Origin: Bifidobacteriaceae bacterium
GTDB taxonomy: Bacteria; Actinomycetota; Actinomycetes; Actinomycetales; Bifidobacteriaceae
Assembly (NCBI GenBank): GCA_022650895.1
Contig: JALCQC010000004.1
Coordinates: forward strand, 1 to 64,000
Direction: 5' to 3'
DNA length: 64,000 nucleotides
The notes below the pieces were generated by a model. That model searched no databases. It was not told where the DNA came from and was given only the letters and a program-made list of their open reading frames with translations. The translations under genes and the position numbers were made by a program. Positions 62,907-64,000 of this stretch are shown here, in pieces. The stretch's first letter is position 1. Each line of letters opens with the position of its first letter.

Positions 62907-64000
62907 GTGCGACACTTAAGGGGAATCGATGGTCTCAAGGGCCTGTCCATCCTTGCCATACTCGGTTATCACCTCTTCGGCCATTGGGTGCCGGGAGGCT
63001 TCATCGGCATCGAGGTCTTCTTTGTCATCTCCGGCTTCCTCGCCGCCAGGGGATTGCTGCTTCGGCTCAACTCAACGGGGTCCCTTCACCTTGGCATCTA
63101 CTACCTCAAGCGTCTTCGCCGAGTGGTGCCGGCAGCTTGGTTCATGGCGGCTTTCATTGTTGCGTTGGCATGGGCGGTGCAGGCCGGTGATGCCCTCGTC
63201 GGCATCCGCAATCAGCTTCTCTCCGTGGGAACCTTCACCTACAACTGGCGTGACATCGTCGCCGGTGTTGATTACTTCGCCGCAACTGGGCCCGAGCTAT
63301 TCAAACACCTGTGGTTCATTTCCCTGCTGGTGCAGTTCTACGCAGTCGTTCCTCTCATCGTGTGGTTCTTCTGGAAATTCTGGAAACCACAGCGTGCGGC
63401 AGCTGGAATTCTGATTCTCACCTTTGCCTCGGCGCTCGCCATGGGACTCCTCTTCGTACCGGGAACCGACCCCACACGCGTCTATTTCGGCACCGACACG
63501 CACTGCTTCGGACTGTTGGTGGGCGTCGCCCTCGCCTTCATGGTGGACGGATACACCGGTAGTGAGGGTGCTCGCGGTAAGGACTCCGAAGACTTCTCAA
63601 TGCACCGTCTTCGCTACACGCTCGCTCCGCTGTTGGGTAGCGCTGCACTCGTGGGAATCGTCTATCTCATGGTGAGTGTGGTTCGCCAGGATTCCTCCGC
63701 TTTCCGTGGAGGCCTGCTGCTCGTTGCGTTGCTCACTGCAATGACCATTGTCGGCAGCATCACCCCATGGTCATGGCTCGGCACGGTGCTGGAGCTGAAG
63801 CCGCTGGTGGTTCTGGGGAAGTATTCGTATGGAATCTATCTGTGGCATTGGCCGCTGTGGACGCTCGTCCTTTTCCTTGTGCCCCAGTGGCGTTCGGAAA
63901 CCATTCCGTATGCGAGCCTTGTGGCGCTCGTCCTGACTGCGCTGATGACGTGGGTCTCCTATATCTGCATCGAGAGGCCGATAGGGCGCCAGGGTGTCCT
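62907..64000 (+). CDS. membrane acyltransferase, OafA/YrhL family (3' end outside window)
   Basis: The frame opens with a GTG at 62907, preceded by GAGGAGAGAG, and stays open to the window end (364 complete codons). RGIDGLKGLSILAILGYH with the catalytic His, EVFFVISGFL, YYLKRLRRVVPA (conserved Arg pair), HLWFISLLVQFY and GKYSYGIYLWHWPLW are the acyltransferase 3 signature. About ten membrane segments are visible. These enzymes O-acylate extracellular polysaccharides, peptidoglycan or other envelope glycans. A SGNH hydrolase domain, common at the C-terminus in such proteins, may lie outside the window. Confidence 0.93.
   Translation, partial: MRHLRGIDGLKGLSILAILGYHLFGHWVPGGFIGIEVFFVISGFLAARGLLLRLNSTGSLHLGIYYLKRLRRVVPAAWFMAAFIVALAWAVQAGDALVGIRNQLLSVGTFTYNWRDIVAGVDYFAATGPELFKHLWFISLLVQFYAVVPLIVWFFWKFWKPQRAAAGILILTFASALAMGLLFVPGTDPTRVYFGTDTHCFGLLVGVALAFMVDGYTGSEGARGKDSEDFSMHRLRYTLAPLLGSAALVGIVYLMVSVVRQDSSAFRGGLLLVALLTAMTIVGSITPWSWLGTVLELKPLVVLGKYSYGIYLWHWPLWTLVLFLVPQWRSETIPYASLVALVLTALMTWVSYICIERPIGRQGV

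Overview
The window is chromosomal DNA from an actinobacterium of the family Bifidobacteriaceae. The clearest sign is an 825-residue xylulose-5-phosphate/fructose-6-phosphate phosphoketolase (xfp) divergent from guaA, with pta and ackA in the same window; together they form the lower part of the bifid shunt. The run ANTAR response regulator - polA and rpsA - coaE - uvrB (here rearranged around pyk) is also actinobacterial. The genus cannot be fixed from this sequence alone. I found no rRNA, CRISPR array, prophage or intact insertion sequence.

Layout. 1-12.9 kb is housekeeping: rpsA (5' end missing), coaE, uvrB, a TerC-type membrane protein, pyruvate kinase, a NUDIX hydrolase, tRNA-Leu(CAA), an ANTAR regulator, polA and a NIF3-family protein. 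tRNA-Pro(TGG) at 12.95 kb is followed by a small membrane protein overlapping a dynamin/Era-like GTPase of the DUF697 type. From 14.7 to 21.4 kb there is an amine/amide gene cluster (class III aminotransferase, beta-hydroxyacid dehydrogenase, APC permease, nitrilase-family amidase) divergent from a PucR-type regulator. Two unknown membrane proteins follow, then glgX, aroA with a Gln-rich repeat insertion, and a HisN-like phosphatase.

28.6-42.8 kb is the carbon-metabolism core: ackA and pta, then a SorC regulator divergent from a five-gene operon (MFS importer, DUF1537 kinase, PdxA2-type dehydrogenase, RpiB-like isomerase, TIM-like isomerase), then xfp and guaA. The operon looks like a four-carbon acid-sugar (tetronate) and tetrulose-phosphate pathway. 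Its likely products, DHAP and erythrose 4-phosphate, are intermediates that the bifid shunt around it already handles. The pairing of DUF1537/PdxA2 with LerI/DerI-like isomerases is the most interesting system here.

43-64 kb is accessory: a small P-loop kinase, a complete type I restriction-modification system (hsdM-hsdS-hsdR), a CmpB-like membrane protein, rarA, a UvrA-like ABC ATPase lacking the UvrB-binding insert, an Old-Yellow-Enzyme family oxidoreductase, a histidine phosphatase, two multidrug-type MFS transporters flanking an aldo/keto reductase, a DUF2974 lipase-like protein, and a membrane acyltransferase cut off by the window end. Most gene ends are marked by strong hairpin terminators, several of them shared by convergent genes.
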